Shown here: positions 35,523-42,617 of the stretch, piece after piece
How the letters are laid out: each line of letters starts with the position of its first letter
How positions within the stretch are numbered: position 1 is the stretch's first letter
Assembly (NCBI GenBank): GCA_041659285.1
Contig: JBAZYO010000003.1
Coordinates: forward strand, 248,001-312,000
DNA length: 64,000 nucleotides
Reading direction: 5' to 3'
Source of the DNA: Vicinamibacterales bacterium
GTDB lineage: Bacteria; Acidobacteriota; Vicinamibacteria; Vicinamibacterales; UBA2999
Program-made: the position numbers and the translations under genes
Notes under the pieces: model-generated
Databases searched by the model: none
The model's input: only the letters and a program-made list of their open reading frames with translations
Told to the model about the DNA's origin: nothing

Positions 35523-35993
35523 CTACCGAATGGCCGTGAGTGCCGCTTCAACCGACCTCTCTGCGGCTGGAGACAGGCGTCCTCTCCAGATGGACCGAAC
35601 GACTCCCGAAGGGTCCACCAGAAGTAAAGTCGGCGTTGCGGCCAACTCCAGATCACGGGGCGTAACATTCTCGTAGCGAAGCGCCTTTAGTCCGTTTGCT
35701 TCGCAATATGCCTTTAGTTCCGCCGGCCCTGCCCGTCCGACCACGACGAGCGGGACAGAGGCGTAGGTGCTGCGCAACCGACTATAGAATGGCATGCTCT
35801 CCGTGCAGAAGCGGCACTGAGGCGATAGGGCTGCTACCATTGTCCACTGGCGCTCCGCCAATCTCGGCTCTACCTGCGAACCGACATCGACGGTCTTCCT
35901 GAAACGTTGCAGGAGCGGCGGACCCATTACGCCAATTGCAATGAGCAGCATGACCACAGTGCCGATGAGTAGAATCCTATCCAGCCATCTCAT
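35523..35993 (-). CDS. Membrane-anchored thioredoxin-fold protein (cassette A)
   Basis: 156 residues. One N-terminal membrane helix (LLIGTVVMLLIAIGVM) directs a thioredoxin-like domain to the periplasm. The redox pair is Cys60/Cys63 in CRFCTESMPFY and the cis-Pro lies in ATPTLLL; both are expected for a TlpA/DsbE-type oxidoreductase. The motif C-x-[FY]-C-T-[ED]-S-M-[PA]-F-Y is shared with the paralogue at 37697-38239. In both copies a small six-Cys exported protein is encoded just upstream, which suggests the thioredoxin protein handles that peptide's disulfides. Confidence 0.8.
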   Translation of the reverse strand: MRWLDRILLIGTVVMLLIAIGVMGPPLLQRFRKTVDVGSQVEPRLAERQWTMVAALSPQCRFCTESMPFYSRLRSTYASVPLVVVGRAGPAELKAYCEANGLKALRYENVTPRDLELAATPTLLLVDPSGVVRSIWRGRLSPAAERSVEAALTAIR

Positions 35994-36208
35994 AGTTGAT
36001 TCCCCTCTTAGAAGCCCAGTAAGAACGGCGGCACTGCCCGCGGTAACTGCAGGACGTCTCCACGCCTAGTGGGCCAACAAGTGTCGCAGATGGCCTTGCG
36101 ACACTCCCACCATTGCGAAATATCCTGCAGCCACCGAGGTATTCCTTCACGCCCGCATTCAAACGCGGGTAGTCACGAGAGTTCGTTCGAGAGGCAATGC
36201 CTCCGCAG

Positions 36209-36508
36209 CTACGGTATGCAAGCCCCGGCGTAGCAAACCCAGCCACCAGTGCATTCAGGCCAACAGCCGAAACCGCCGTTGCCGCATGGATCATTCGACT
36301 CGGTGTAGAAATCCGATGTTGAACCCCACATCAGAGTGAAATGCCACTGGCAGTCAATGAACCCCTCGCCGACTTGCTCCGTTAGCGAACTGTCTGAGTA
36401 GTAAGCCAGCACCGTCGAGTACTCGCGACTGGCCTGTAGGTTGGCCACTGAAGCGACAGCGACGGCCGTGGACACTAGAAACATTAACGCAATGAACTTA
36501 GTTTTCAT
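36209..36508 (-). CDS. Small six-cysteine exported protein (cassette A)
   Basis: 99 residues from the ATG at 36508 (a TTG codon lies just before). A signal peptide (FIALMFLVSTAVAVASVA) is followed by a cysteine-rich body with Cys53, 75, 82, 86, 92 and 97. It shares the exact pattern D-S-S-x4-V-G-x5-C-x7-W-G-S with the small protein at 38245-38547; it also resembles the DUF6289-type small secreted proteins, although I cannot confirm that. A 215-base gap separates it from the thioredoxin-fold gene downstream. Possible roles: secreted effector, peptide precursor or surface protein. Confidence 0.7.
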   Translation of the reverse strand: MKTKFIALMFLVSTAVAVASVANLQASREYSTVLAYYSDSSLTEQVGEGFIDCQWHFTLMWGSTSDFYTESNDPCGNGGFGCWPECTGGWVCYAGACIP

Positions 36509-36644
36509 CAATCCCTCGTCTCCGACGTGACTGGTTGAGTTGCAGCGATCGAGAAACCAAGCAGCCGATTTCGGCTGGCCACCTATTCCTGACCGCTATT
36601 GAGATAGACGGCCATCAAGACAAGAACTCTCAACCGGTCTATTC

Positions 36645-36663
36645 GAACGTTCGTTTGATATCA
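36645..36663 (+). promoter_or_regulatory. GAACGTTC + TGATATCA motif, thiolase-fragment copy B
   Basis: GAACGTTC (36645-36652) and TGATATCA (36656-36663) with the same spacing as copy A, directly upstream of the second truncated thiolase start. Confidence 0.55.
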
Positions 36664-36675
36664 TCTCCTCTGCAA

Positions 36676-36790
36676 ATGCCCCCCACCTCCCAGCCAGCCC
36701 CGCAGGTCGTGATTCTGGGCGCCGCCCGCCCCCCAATCGGCAAGTTCGGTGGCGCCTTCAAGGACGTGCACGCGGCTGAACTCGGCGCGT
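36676..36790 (+). pseudogene. Truncated thiolase 5' end (copy B)
   Basis: About 38 codons of thiolase N-terminus, from the ATG at 36676 to HAAELGA, closely matching copy A (including the promoter motif) rather than the intact gene. At 36791 the sequence switches within one codon to the IS3-family OrfA coding region (FYIWKKK), so the copy was interrupted or truncated by that element. Confidence 0.8.
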
Positions 36791-37577
36791 TCTACATTTG
36801 GAAGAAGAAAATACGCGCAGCTAGGCGTCGCTGAGCTGCGGTAGCTACGATCGCTCGAGGATGAGAATGCGCGCCTGAAGCGGCTCGTCGCGGACCTGTC
36901 GCTCGACAAACACATCCTCACCGAGGCCCTGCGAAAAACAGTCTGAGGCCCCACAGCGCCGCGAGCTGGCCGCTGTATCGGCTCGACGGCCTGCAGCTGC
37001 GGATGCGGGTCCGTCGACGGAAACACGTCGCTTTGCACCGCTGCGCGGACCTGCACCCGTGCCGGCTGGTCCGACCGAGCGCTGGAGCATGGATTTCGTT
37101 TACGATGCGTTGGCCGATGAACGGCCGTTTCGGGTGTTGAAGGTCGTCGATCTAGTGAAGTCGCCAGAGTCCGATCTTGGAGGCGGCGTCCAGCATGTCA
37201 GGGGGCACGGTGAGCGTGGCCCTCGATCGGGCCATCGCCGGGGACTCGGTGCCATGCTCGATCACCGTCGATCACGGCACCGAATTCATGTCGCGCGCGC
37301 TCGATGATTGGCCTTCGCGCGCGGTGTGCAGCTGGATTTCATTCGAACAGGGAAACCCGTGGAAAATACCCTCATCGAATCATTCGACAGACGGCTGCGT
37401 GACGAGTGCTTGAACGTGCACCAATTCACGTCCATCGAGGATGCCAAGGAGAAGATCGAAGCCTGGCGGGTCGACTACAATGAGCGCCGCCCGCACGGCT
37501 CGCTTAGCCATCTGACACCGGACGAGTACGCACGGCAACGCCGGAGTTCACTGACCGCTGAAGGCTCTTTTCTCTAG
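36791..37577 (+). mobile_element. IS3-family transposase remnant (frameshifted, truncated)
   Basis: Begins inside OrfA (FYIWKKK, then a one-base insertion and an in-frame TAG) and continues with ENARLKRLVADLSLDKHILTEALRK. The OrfB N-terminus is deleted; its catalytic parts survive in three frames: RWSMDFVYDALADERPFRVL (first Asp), SITVDHGTEFMSRALDD (second Asp), and ENTLIESFDRRLRDECLNVHQF (Glu). At least two frameshifts separate these. The final frame encodes the tail ending QRRSSLTAEGSF. Similar to the IS407-like group; not functional. Confidence 0.85.
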
Positions 37578-37696
37578 CGTCGGGTGTCTCGTTTCGGGAC
37601 CAACGTCACTGACCGGAGCAGTCTGCCTTCGGTGGTTCACTGACCGGGCAAGCTTACGTATGGACCGCCGGACACCGCCGCGCGCTGCTCGACATC

Positions 37697-38239
37697 CTAT
37701 AAACCCAGTAGCCCCAGGACTTCCTGTTCGCGTTCTTGCTCTAGCAATCCAAGCCAGGATCCGAGAACCGTGCGGCTCGAATTGGCAACAATCACCAATG
37801 GAGTCGTTGAGTTTCGGAAATAGCCTGGCTCAATTCGCACTATCTGCGCAGGCTTCAGTCCTTGCTTGTCTAAATAAGTAACCAGAACCGCCTCCGGCTC
37901 CTCACTCACGACCACTAGCTTTAAACCGGGCGCTTGGTGTCTCGCCAGCCTTCGATAGAAGGCCATGCTGTCTGTGCAATATCCGCAGCTGCTTCGCACG
38001 TGGACGAGAACCACTCGCTCCGCGTCGAATATCGAGGGTGGCAGGCCTTCGGGTAGCCGTTCGGATGGCTCGTAGACAACTGGCGGCTCGGGCAGAGGAG
38101 AGGGCTCTGTGACCAATCGATGAATCAAGAACACAGAAGCCACCACTGCGGCGAAAGCCATCGTCACGTTTGCGGTCAGCTCAGTCGCCGAGCGAAGGGC
38201 TCGGCGACCAAGGAACGGCGACAATCTCGCGAGCCCCAT
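37697..38239 (-). CDS. Membrane-anchored thioredoxin-fold protein (cassette B)
   Basis: 180 residues from the ATG at 38239; the frame extends upstream but only over the small-protein gene, which ends five bases before this start. Membrane helix around residues 25-40, a Pro-rich linker (~46-68) and a thioredoxin-like domain with Cys85/Cys88 in CGYCTDSMAFY and a cis-Pro in NSTTPLV. Clear paralogue of the protein at 35523-35993, with the same upstream partner type. Likely a periplasmic disulfide reductase or isomerase for the adjacent six-Cys protein. Confidence 0.8.
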   Translation of the reverse strand: MGLARLSPFLGRRALRSATELTANVTMAFAAVVASVFLIHRLVTEPSPLPEPPVVYEPSERLPEGLPPSIFDAERVVLVHVRSSCGYCTDSMAFYRRLARHQAPGLKLVVVSEEPEAVLVTYLDKQGLKPAQIVRIEPGYFRNSTTPLVIVANSSRTVLGSWLGLLEQEREQEVLGLLGL

Positions 38240-38244
38240 TCTGC

Positions 38245-38547
38245 CTATCTCAGGCTGCACCCGACGGTTTGAGATTGGTACCAATCCTCGCCGGAACAGC
38301 CGCATAAGCTTCCCCCAAACTTTTCCGATTGGTATTGGGACGTCTCGCTGCCCCAACTGTTTACTAACTGACCGTTGCAGTTGTACTGTCGGATGCCTAC
38401 CACGTTGGAACAACTCGAGTCCTCGAAGTAATTGACGTCCATGATGTAGCAGAGATTTCGCCGTGCCTCCACGGACCTTTCGGACACAGCTACGAAGACA
38501 GCGGTCGCTATCAACATCGCACCTAGCAAGCGGGTTAAGCGCCTCAT
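38245..38547 (-). CDS. Small six-cysteine exported protein (cassette B)
   Basis: 100 residues, ATG start with GGAGG six bases upstream. Signal peptide (LLGAMLIATAVFVAV) then cysteines at 33, 46, 57, 82, 84 and 97. The D-S-S-x4-V-G-x5-C-x7-W-G-S block is identical in spacing to cassette A, showing common descent despite low overall identity. Its stop lies five bases before the thioredoxin-fold start, so the two are co-transcribed and probably translationally coupled. Confidence 0.72.
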   Translation of the reverse strand: MRRLTRLLGAMLIATAVFVAVSERSVEARRNLCYIMDVNYFEDSSCSNVVGIRQYNCNGQLVNSWGSETSQYQSEKFGGSLCGCSGEDWYQSQTVGCSLR

Positions 38548-38896
38548 TTCATCCTCCTTCAGTCGGGTGTCTGCCGGTTACCGTAGGCGGCAATATTCCT
38601 CTCGAAGCTGTATCCGGTCAATCTGGCGACGGGGGCGTTTCTTGCTGTTTAGGGGCAGTAGTTGCGGAATTCTCAGTAAGCGTTCGACAAACCACGTGCT
38701 TGACAGGCGATCGCCCCGCGACTTGACGGACGATCGGTAACTGCGGGCCGAACCCGGCGTTATGCGGCCGCGGGGCGGTCGGTTGTGGCGGCCCAGCCTT
38801 TGGGGGTGAGTTCGCCTGAGGGGCTCCGGGGTTTTCAGACCAAATCGAGGGTGAGTCTGCGGCACAATCGGCCCTGGGGGGCCAGGAGGACGTGCC
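38548..38896. other. 349-bp gap between cassette B and the IS3 element
   Basis: No credible gene. The part nearest the cassette is its promoter and leader; from about 38750 onward the sequence is GC-rich and contains a candidate left IS3 terminus (CCGGGGTTTTCAGACC, ~38838-38856) that resembles, inverted, the sequences at 40004-40024 and 40055-40076. Several short open frames on the minus strand here have no homology I recognise. Confidence 0.4.
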
Positions 38897-39163
38897 GTGA
38901 AGAAGAAGCGTTTTTCGGTTGAGCAAATCACCGCGGTGCTAAGGCAAGCGGACCAGGGCGTCCCGGTCGGCGACCTGTGCCGCAAACTCGGGGTCTCGGA
39001 GCAGAGCTTCTACCGCTGGAAGAAGGTCTACGGCAGTCTGCAGCCGAGTGAGGCCCGCGAGTTGAAGCAGTTGCGCGACGAGGTCACGAAGCTGAAGCGC
39101 CTGGTCGCGGATCTCTCCCTGGACAAAGTCATGCTCCAGGACGTGATCCAAAAAAAGTTCTGA
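38897..39163 (+). CDS. IS3-family transposase OrfA
   Basis: 88 residues. A helix-turn-helix N-terminal domain (RFSVEQITAVLRQADQGVPV, GVSEQSFYRWKK) is followed by the leucine-zipper-like KQLRDEVTKLKRLVADLSLD typical of IS3 OrfA. The 3' end holds A-AAA-AAG (39151-39157) in the correct frame for -1 slippage into OrfB. Intact. Confidence 0.92.
   Translation: MKKKRFSVEQITAVLRQADQGVPVGDLCRKLGVSEQSFYRWKKVYGSLQPSEARELKQLRDEVTKLKRLVADLSLDKVMLQDVIQKKF
39151..39157 (+). promoter_or_regulatory. -1 ribosomal frameshift slippery site A-AAA-AAG
   Basis: Codons read CAA-AAA-AAG-TTC-TGA in OrfA; slipping back one base enters GTT-CTG-AAA, the OrfB frame, and yields the OrfAB fusion transposase. Any downstream stimulatory hairpin was not resolved. 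Confidence 0.7.
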
Positions 39164-40002
39164 AACCCGTCAAGCAGCGCGAAGTGGCGAAATACTTGAT
39201 GGGACACTACGACGTCAGTGCACGCCGCGCGTGCCGCGTGATCCGCGCGACGCGATCGTCGACGTACTACACGACGCGGCGCGACCCGCTCACGGCCTTG
39301 CGGCAGCGGATGCGCGAGCTGGCCCAGACGCGGGTGCGGTTCGGCTACCGACGCCTGCGGATCCTGCTCCAACGAGAAGGCTGGGCGGTCGGCAAAGAGC
39401 GCTTTTATCGGGTGTACACCGAGGAAGGTCTGGCGCTGCGGCGGAAGCGACCGTGGCGGCACGCCACGGCGGTGCATCGCGAGCAGCGGCGCCCGGCGAC
39501 CGCCAGGAACGACATTTGGAGCATGGACTTCGTCGCCGACGAGCTCACGGATGGACGGCGCTTCCGCACGTTGACGGTGCTGGATCTCTTCACCCGCCAG
39601 TGCCTCGACATCGCCGTCGGACGCGGGCTCACCGGACAGGATGTGGTGGCCGCGCTCGAGCGGCTCCGCTTCGATCGGGGCTTGCCCCAGCGGATCTACT
39701 GCGACAACGGCAGCGAGTTCGTCGGGGCCGCCATGGATCTGTGGGCGTATACGAACAAGGTCATGCTGGACTTCAGTCGCCGCGGCAAGCCGACCGACAA
39801 CGCCGCGATCGAGTCCTTCAATGGCCGCTTTCGCGATGAGTGCCTGAACGTGCACTGGTTCGAATCCCTGGAGGATGCATCGACGAAGATCGAGGCCTGG
39901 CGGAAAGACTACAATGCGAATCATCCTCACCGAGCTCTCAAGGGCCTCAGCCCCAGTGAATACGCTCGGAAAGCGATGGAACCCTCTGCAGAGTCACTCT
40001 AG
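39157..40002 (+). CDS. IS3-family transposase OrfB (catalytic part)
   Basis: Read here from the frameshift point; a GTG at 39184 would give a 272-residue separate OrfB. The HTH_21/IstB-like region (VRFGYRRLRILLQREGW) is followed by the rve catalytic core with DDE residues in WSMDFVADEL, IYCDNGSEF and NAAIESFNGRFRDECLN, and the HPHRALKGLSPSEYA tail. No stop or frameshift interrupts it, so the element appears competent. Closest to the IS407-like group. Confidence 0.92.
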   Translation, partial: VLKPVKQREVAKYLMGHYDVSARRACRVIRATRSSTYYTTRRDPLTALRQRMRELAQTRVRFGYRRLRILLQREGWAVGKERFYRVYTEEGLALRRKRPWRHATAVHREQRRPATARNDIWSMDFVADELTDGRRFRTLTVLDLFTRQCLDIAVGRGLTGQDVVAALERLRFDRGLPQRIYCDNGSEFVGAAMDLWAYTNKVMLDFSRRGKPTDNAAIESFNGRFRDECLNVHWFESLEDASTKIEAWRKDYNANHPHRALKGLSPSEYARKAMEPSAESL

Positions 40003-40003
40003 G

Positions 40004-40076
40004 ATTGGTCCGAAAAAGCCGGTCCCCTCAACAGGGGGCCATTCTCCAGTAACGATTGGTCCGAAGAAACCCGGCA
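40004..40076. repeat. Paired GATTGGTCCGAA sequences after the IS3 element
   Basis: GATTGGTCCGAAAAAGCCGG (40004-40023) and GATTGGTCCGAAGAAACCCG (40055-40074) are near-identical. Their inverse resembles the left flank near 38840-38856, so they are candidate IS right ends, perhaps from two nested insertions. Confidence 0.5.
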
Positions 40077-40129
40077 GGTCACGCCGATGCGTGCGTGCGG
40101 ATGTGTGGCCACGCGGAGCAGGACAGTCG

Positions 40130-40603
40130 AAGGGCGGGACGTGGACGAGTTTGCAGCTCTGGACCAATGAATAGAGGCGCGCGGCGCGCCGGGCGCCCTC
40201 CAGGCTGCCGGCCAAGAGCCAGTTCTTGCGGCCGACCGCGACGACGCGCAGTTGGTTTTCGGCGCGGTTGTTGTCGATGGCCAGGCGGCCGTCCTCGACA
40301 TAGCGCTGCAGCGCCGCCCCCTGATTGGTGAGATAGCGGATGGCGTCGCCCAGCGGGGATTTCGGAAGCACCGTGCGCGCGAGTTCCTGACGCACCGTGT
40401 CGACCGGGCGAGCAGCGGGACCGCCTGGCCGCGGCGGAGCGCACGCCTGGCGTCCGCGTCGCGGTCGGTGCCCGCGCGTTCGACCTGATAGACGTCCACG
40501 GTCGTACCCCGTGCCGCCGGGCAAAGATCGCTCCCGATTCGTCGCTCGCGCGCCACTGCGCGACGAGTCTCGCCATCCGTGCCGCTGTCGATCGCTGCGC
40601 CAT
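40130..40603 (-). mobile_element. IS66-family transposase remnant
   Basis: Reads on the minus strand from a TnpA-like N-terminus starting at 40603 (MAQRSTAARMARLVAQWRAS, then ARRHGV), shifts frame, and continues with the TnpC end: QELARTVLPKSPLGDAIRYL, RYVEDGRLAIDNNRAENQLR and GARRAARLYSLVQSCKLV. Most of the ~500-residue TnpC, including the catalytic centre, is deleted. It is a fragment next to the intact IS3 element and not mobile alone. Confidence 0.85.
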
Positions 40604-40637
40604 GTCCCACCCTCCAGAGCGGAGGATCGGTCGAACC

Positions 40638-41000
40638 TCAGGTCGGCTTCAAGACGGGGTTCGTCGAACGCTTACAATTATCCAGCGAGCGCGTGATAGA
40701 CGGCGTTTCCCCGAATCGCGGTCTGTAATGTCTACAAAGATGCTTTGCGTCTCTGTATCCAACCGCGGCCGCGACCTCCTTTACACTCAGTTGGCTTCTG
40801 ATGAGCAGGCGCCTGGCTGCCCTCGTGCGGAGGGCGTGCAGCCTTCGCCCAAAACCCATTCCGTCGAAAGCCATCAGAGTTCGCGATAAGTGGTATGGAG
40901 ACAGGCCGAATCGCTTCGCTATGACGGTGAGTGACAGGCCAGGATCAGAGAAGCGTGATTCAATTTCGAGCAACACTGCAGAGACCTTTTGCATCTGCAT
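40638..41000 (-). CDS. AraC/XylS-type DNA-binding protein (HTH domain only)
   Basis: 120 residues from the ATG at 41000; a TTG at 41042 would add 14 residues. Two helix-turn-helix units are recognisable: LTVIAKRFGLSPYHLSRTL (first) and SVKEVAAAVGYRDAKHLCRH (second), matching the C-terminal AraC domain. No effector-binding domain is attached, so it may be a truncated or stand-alone regulator. It sits between the IS66 remnant and the intact thiolase; the C-terminal ~13 residues run into the IS flank. Confidence 0.75.
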   Translation of the reverse strand: MQMQKVSAVLLEIESRFSDPGLSLTVIAKRFGLSPYHLSRTLMAFDGMGFGRRLHALRTRAARRLLIRSQLSVKEVAAAVGYRDAKHLCRHYRPRFGETPSITRSLDNCKRSTNPVLKPT

Positions 41001-41243
41001 ATTCCATATATCCCTAATCGGCCCGGCTTCGCCGTTCGTCAAATCGAATGGTCAACTAGAGTTGGTGGTCACTCGAATAGACGGCCAACCGCCTGGTTTT
41101 TCTCATTCTGCGCACATTCCATTCGGATCTTCATCCGCGCCACAGCCGATTCCACGGCACCCTGTGGTGGAGGCTTCAATTGTCGGCTGGTCTAATGACA
41201 AGTGGCGACCAAGAGGCGGCTCTCACCCAACGGTCTGTGTCTT

Positions 41244-41262
41244 GAACAATCGTTTGATATCA
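41244..41262 (+). promoter_or_regulatory. GAACAATC + TGATATCA motif before the intact thiolase
   Basis: TGATATCA (41255-41262) is identical to the island copies, with GAACAATC replacing GAACGTTC. TATCAT within it, ten bases before the ATG, could be the -10, followed by AAGGA as Shine-Dalgarno. Confidence 0.5.
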
Positions 41263-41272
41263 TAAGGAATCG

Positions 41273-42502
41273 ATGACCTCACCGCCGGAACCGGCTGGGG
41301 AAGTATTTATTCTTGGGGCCGCCCGAACACCCATCGGGCGATACGGCGGGGCCTTCCGGGATGTCCACGCGGCGGAGCTCGGCGCCGTGGCCTCGCGCGT
41401 TGCGATCGCGCGCGCGGGCATTCAGGCTGACGATGTCCAGGAAGTCCTAATGGGGCACGGCCGCCCCGCGGGTGTCGGCCCCAACGCGGCTCGCCAGGTC
41501 GGGCACCGCACCGGTGTGCCGCACACGGCGCCGGCCTACACCATCAACAAGGCGTGCGCGGGCGGCATGCAGGCGGTGGCGTCGGGCGCGCAGAGCATCC
41601 TGCTCGGCGAATCGGAGGTGGTCCTGGCCGGCGGCATCGAGAACATGAGCCGCACGCCGTACCTGATCGACGCGGCGGACGCGCGCTGGGGCCACAAGAT
41701 GGGCAACTTCCAGTTCGTCGACGCCATGTATCGCGACGGCTTCCAGGATCCGCTGTCGGGCCTCATCATGGGCGAGACCGCGGAAGTGCTGGCGCGCCAA
41801 TACGGCATCACGCGCCAGGAGTCGGACGCATTTGCGCTGGAGAGCCAGCGCAAGGCGGAAGCGGCGCAAAGGGCCGGTCACTTCACGCGCGAGATCGCGC
41901 CGGTAACTGTGCCTTCGGCCAAGGGTCCGGCTGAAGCCGGACTCCACATCGATACCGACGAGCATCCCCGGCACGGCTCGACCATCGAGGCGTTACGCAA
42001 GTTACCGCTGACGTTTCCGACGGTGGAAGGCCACGACGGCATCATCACCGCGGGAACGGCGTCGGGCATCACCGACGGCGCCGCCGCGCTCGTACTGTCG
42101 TCGGCCGCCTTCGCGGAGTCGCGCGGCCTCACCCCGCTCGCGCGCATTGTCGGGTGGGCGAGTGCCGGCGTGGATCCGCGCATCATGGGCATTGGCCCGG
42201 TGCCGGCGATTGCGAAGCTGCGACAGCGCACCGGCCTCGGCATCGATGATTTCGATCTCGTTGAGATCAACGAGGCGTTCGCCGCGCAGGTCCTGGCGGT
42301 GCTGAAAGACGTGCCGATTCCGGCGGAGAAGCTGAACGTGAACGGCGGCGCGATTGCACTCGGCCATCCCATCGGCTGCACCGGCGCCCGGATCATCGTC
42401 ACCCTGCTCCACGAGCTGATGCGCCGGGGACAGAAACGCGGCCTCGCCACGCTGTGCGTCAGCGGTGGTATGGGCATGGCGATCGCGATCGAGATTGCGT
42501 GA
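41273..42502 (+). CDS. Acetyl-CoA C-acetyltransferase (thiolase)
   Basis: 409 residues. Condenses two acetyl-CoA, or thiolyses 3-ketoacyl-CoA. Active-site Cys95 in NKACAGGMQA, the INEAFAAQ segment, GGAIALGHPIGCTGAR with the catalytic His, and CVSGGMG with the second Cys are all present. Residues around KGPAEAGLHIDTDEHPR contain a few extra residues encoded by a short palindromic repeat compared with typical thiolases. It is the intact relative of the two truncated copies in the island and shares their promoter motif. Probably acts with the dehydrogenase at 44901. Confidence 0.95.
   Translation: MTSPPEPAGEVFILGAARTPIGRYGGAFRDVHAAELGAVASRVAIARAGIQADDVQEVLMGHGRPAGVGPNAARQVGHRTGVPHTAPAYTINKACAGGMQAVASGAQSILLGESEVVLAGGIENMSRTPYLIDAADARWGHKMGNFQFVDAMYRDGFQDPLSGLIMGETAEVLARQYGITRQESDAFALESQRKAEAAQRAGHFTREIAPVTVPSAKGPAEAGLHIDTDEHPRHGSTIEALRKLPLTFPTVEGHDGIITAGTASGITDGAAALVLSSAAFAESRGLTPLARIVGWASAGVDPRIMGIGPVPAIAKLRQRTGLGIDDFDLVEINEAFAAQVLAVLKDVPIPAEKLNVNGGAIALGHPIGCTGARIIVTLLHELMRRGQKRGLATLCVSGGMGMAIAIEIA
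41925..41942. repeat. Palindrome GTCCGGCT-GA-AGCCGGAC inside thiolase
   Basis: A perfect 8-bp stem with a 2-base loop inserted in frame in the thiolase coding sequence; it encodes GPAEAG. Palindromes of this type are scattered through related genomes, so this looks like a repeat accepted in a surface loop. Confidence 0.5.
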
Positions 42503-42509
42503 CGAGAAT

Positions 42510-42598
42510 GCCACAGAGACACCGAGACACAGAGAAGACAACGTTTTTCAAAATGCATTTAGAAAAGAGATTTCTCTGTGCCGCGGTGTCTCTGTGGC
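42510..42598. repeat. Long inverted repeat of the CACAGAG family
   Basis: The left arm 42510-42536 (GCCACAGAGACACCG...) and right arm 42571-42598 (...CGGTGTCTCTGTGGC) can form a ~27-bp stem over a 34-base loop. A related repeat lies at 45766-45821. It fills the gap between the thiolase and the dehydrogenase gene and may stop transcription. Confidence 0.6.
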
Positions 42599-42617
42599 CG
42601 TCTAATGGAGTCATCTC

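Noticed and set aside
35977..36294. 105-codon minus-strand frame between the small protein and the thioredoxin gene of cassette A
   Set aside because: It overlaps both neighbours in another frame and has no detectable signal peptide pattern; kept only as a possible remnant.
40638..41042. TTG start at 41042 for the AraC-type gene
   Set aside because: The ATG at 41000 gives the whole HTH domain; the added residues have no recognisable match. The TTG start cannot be fully excluded.
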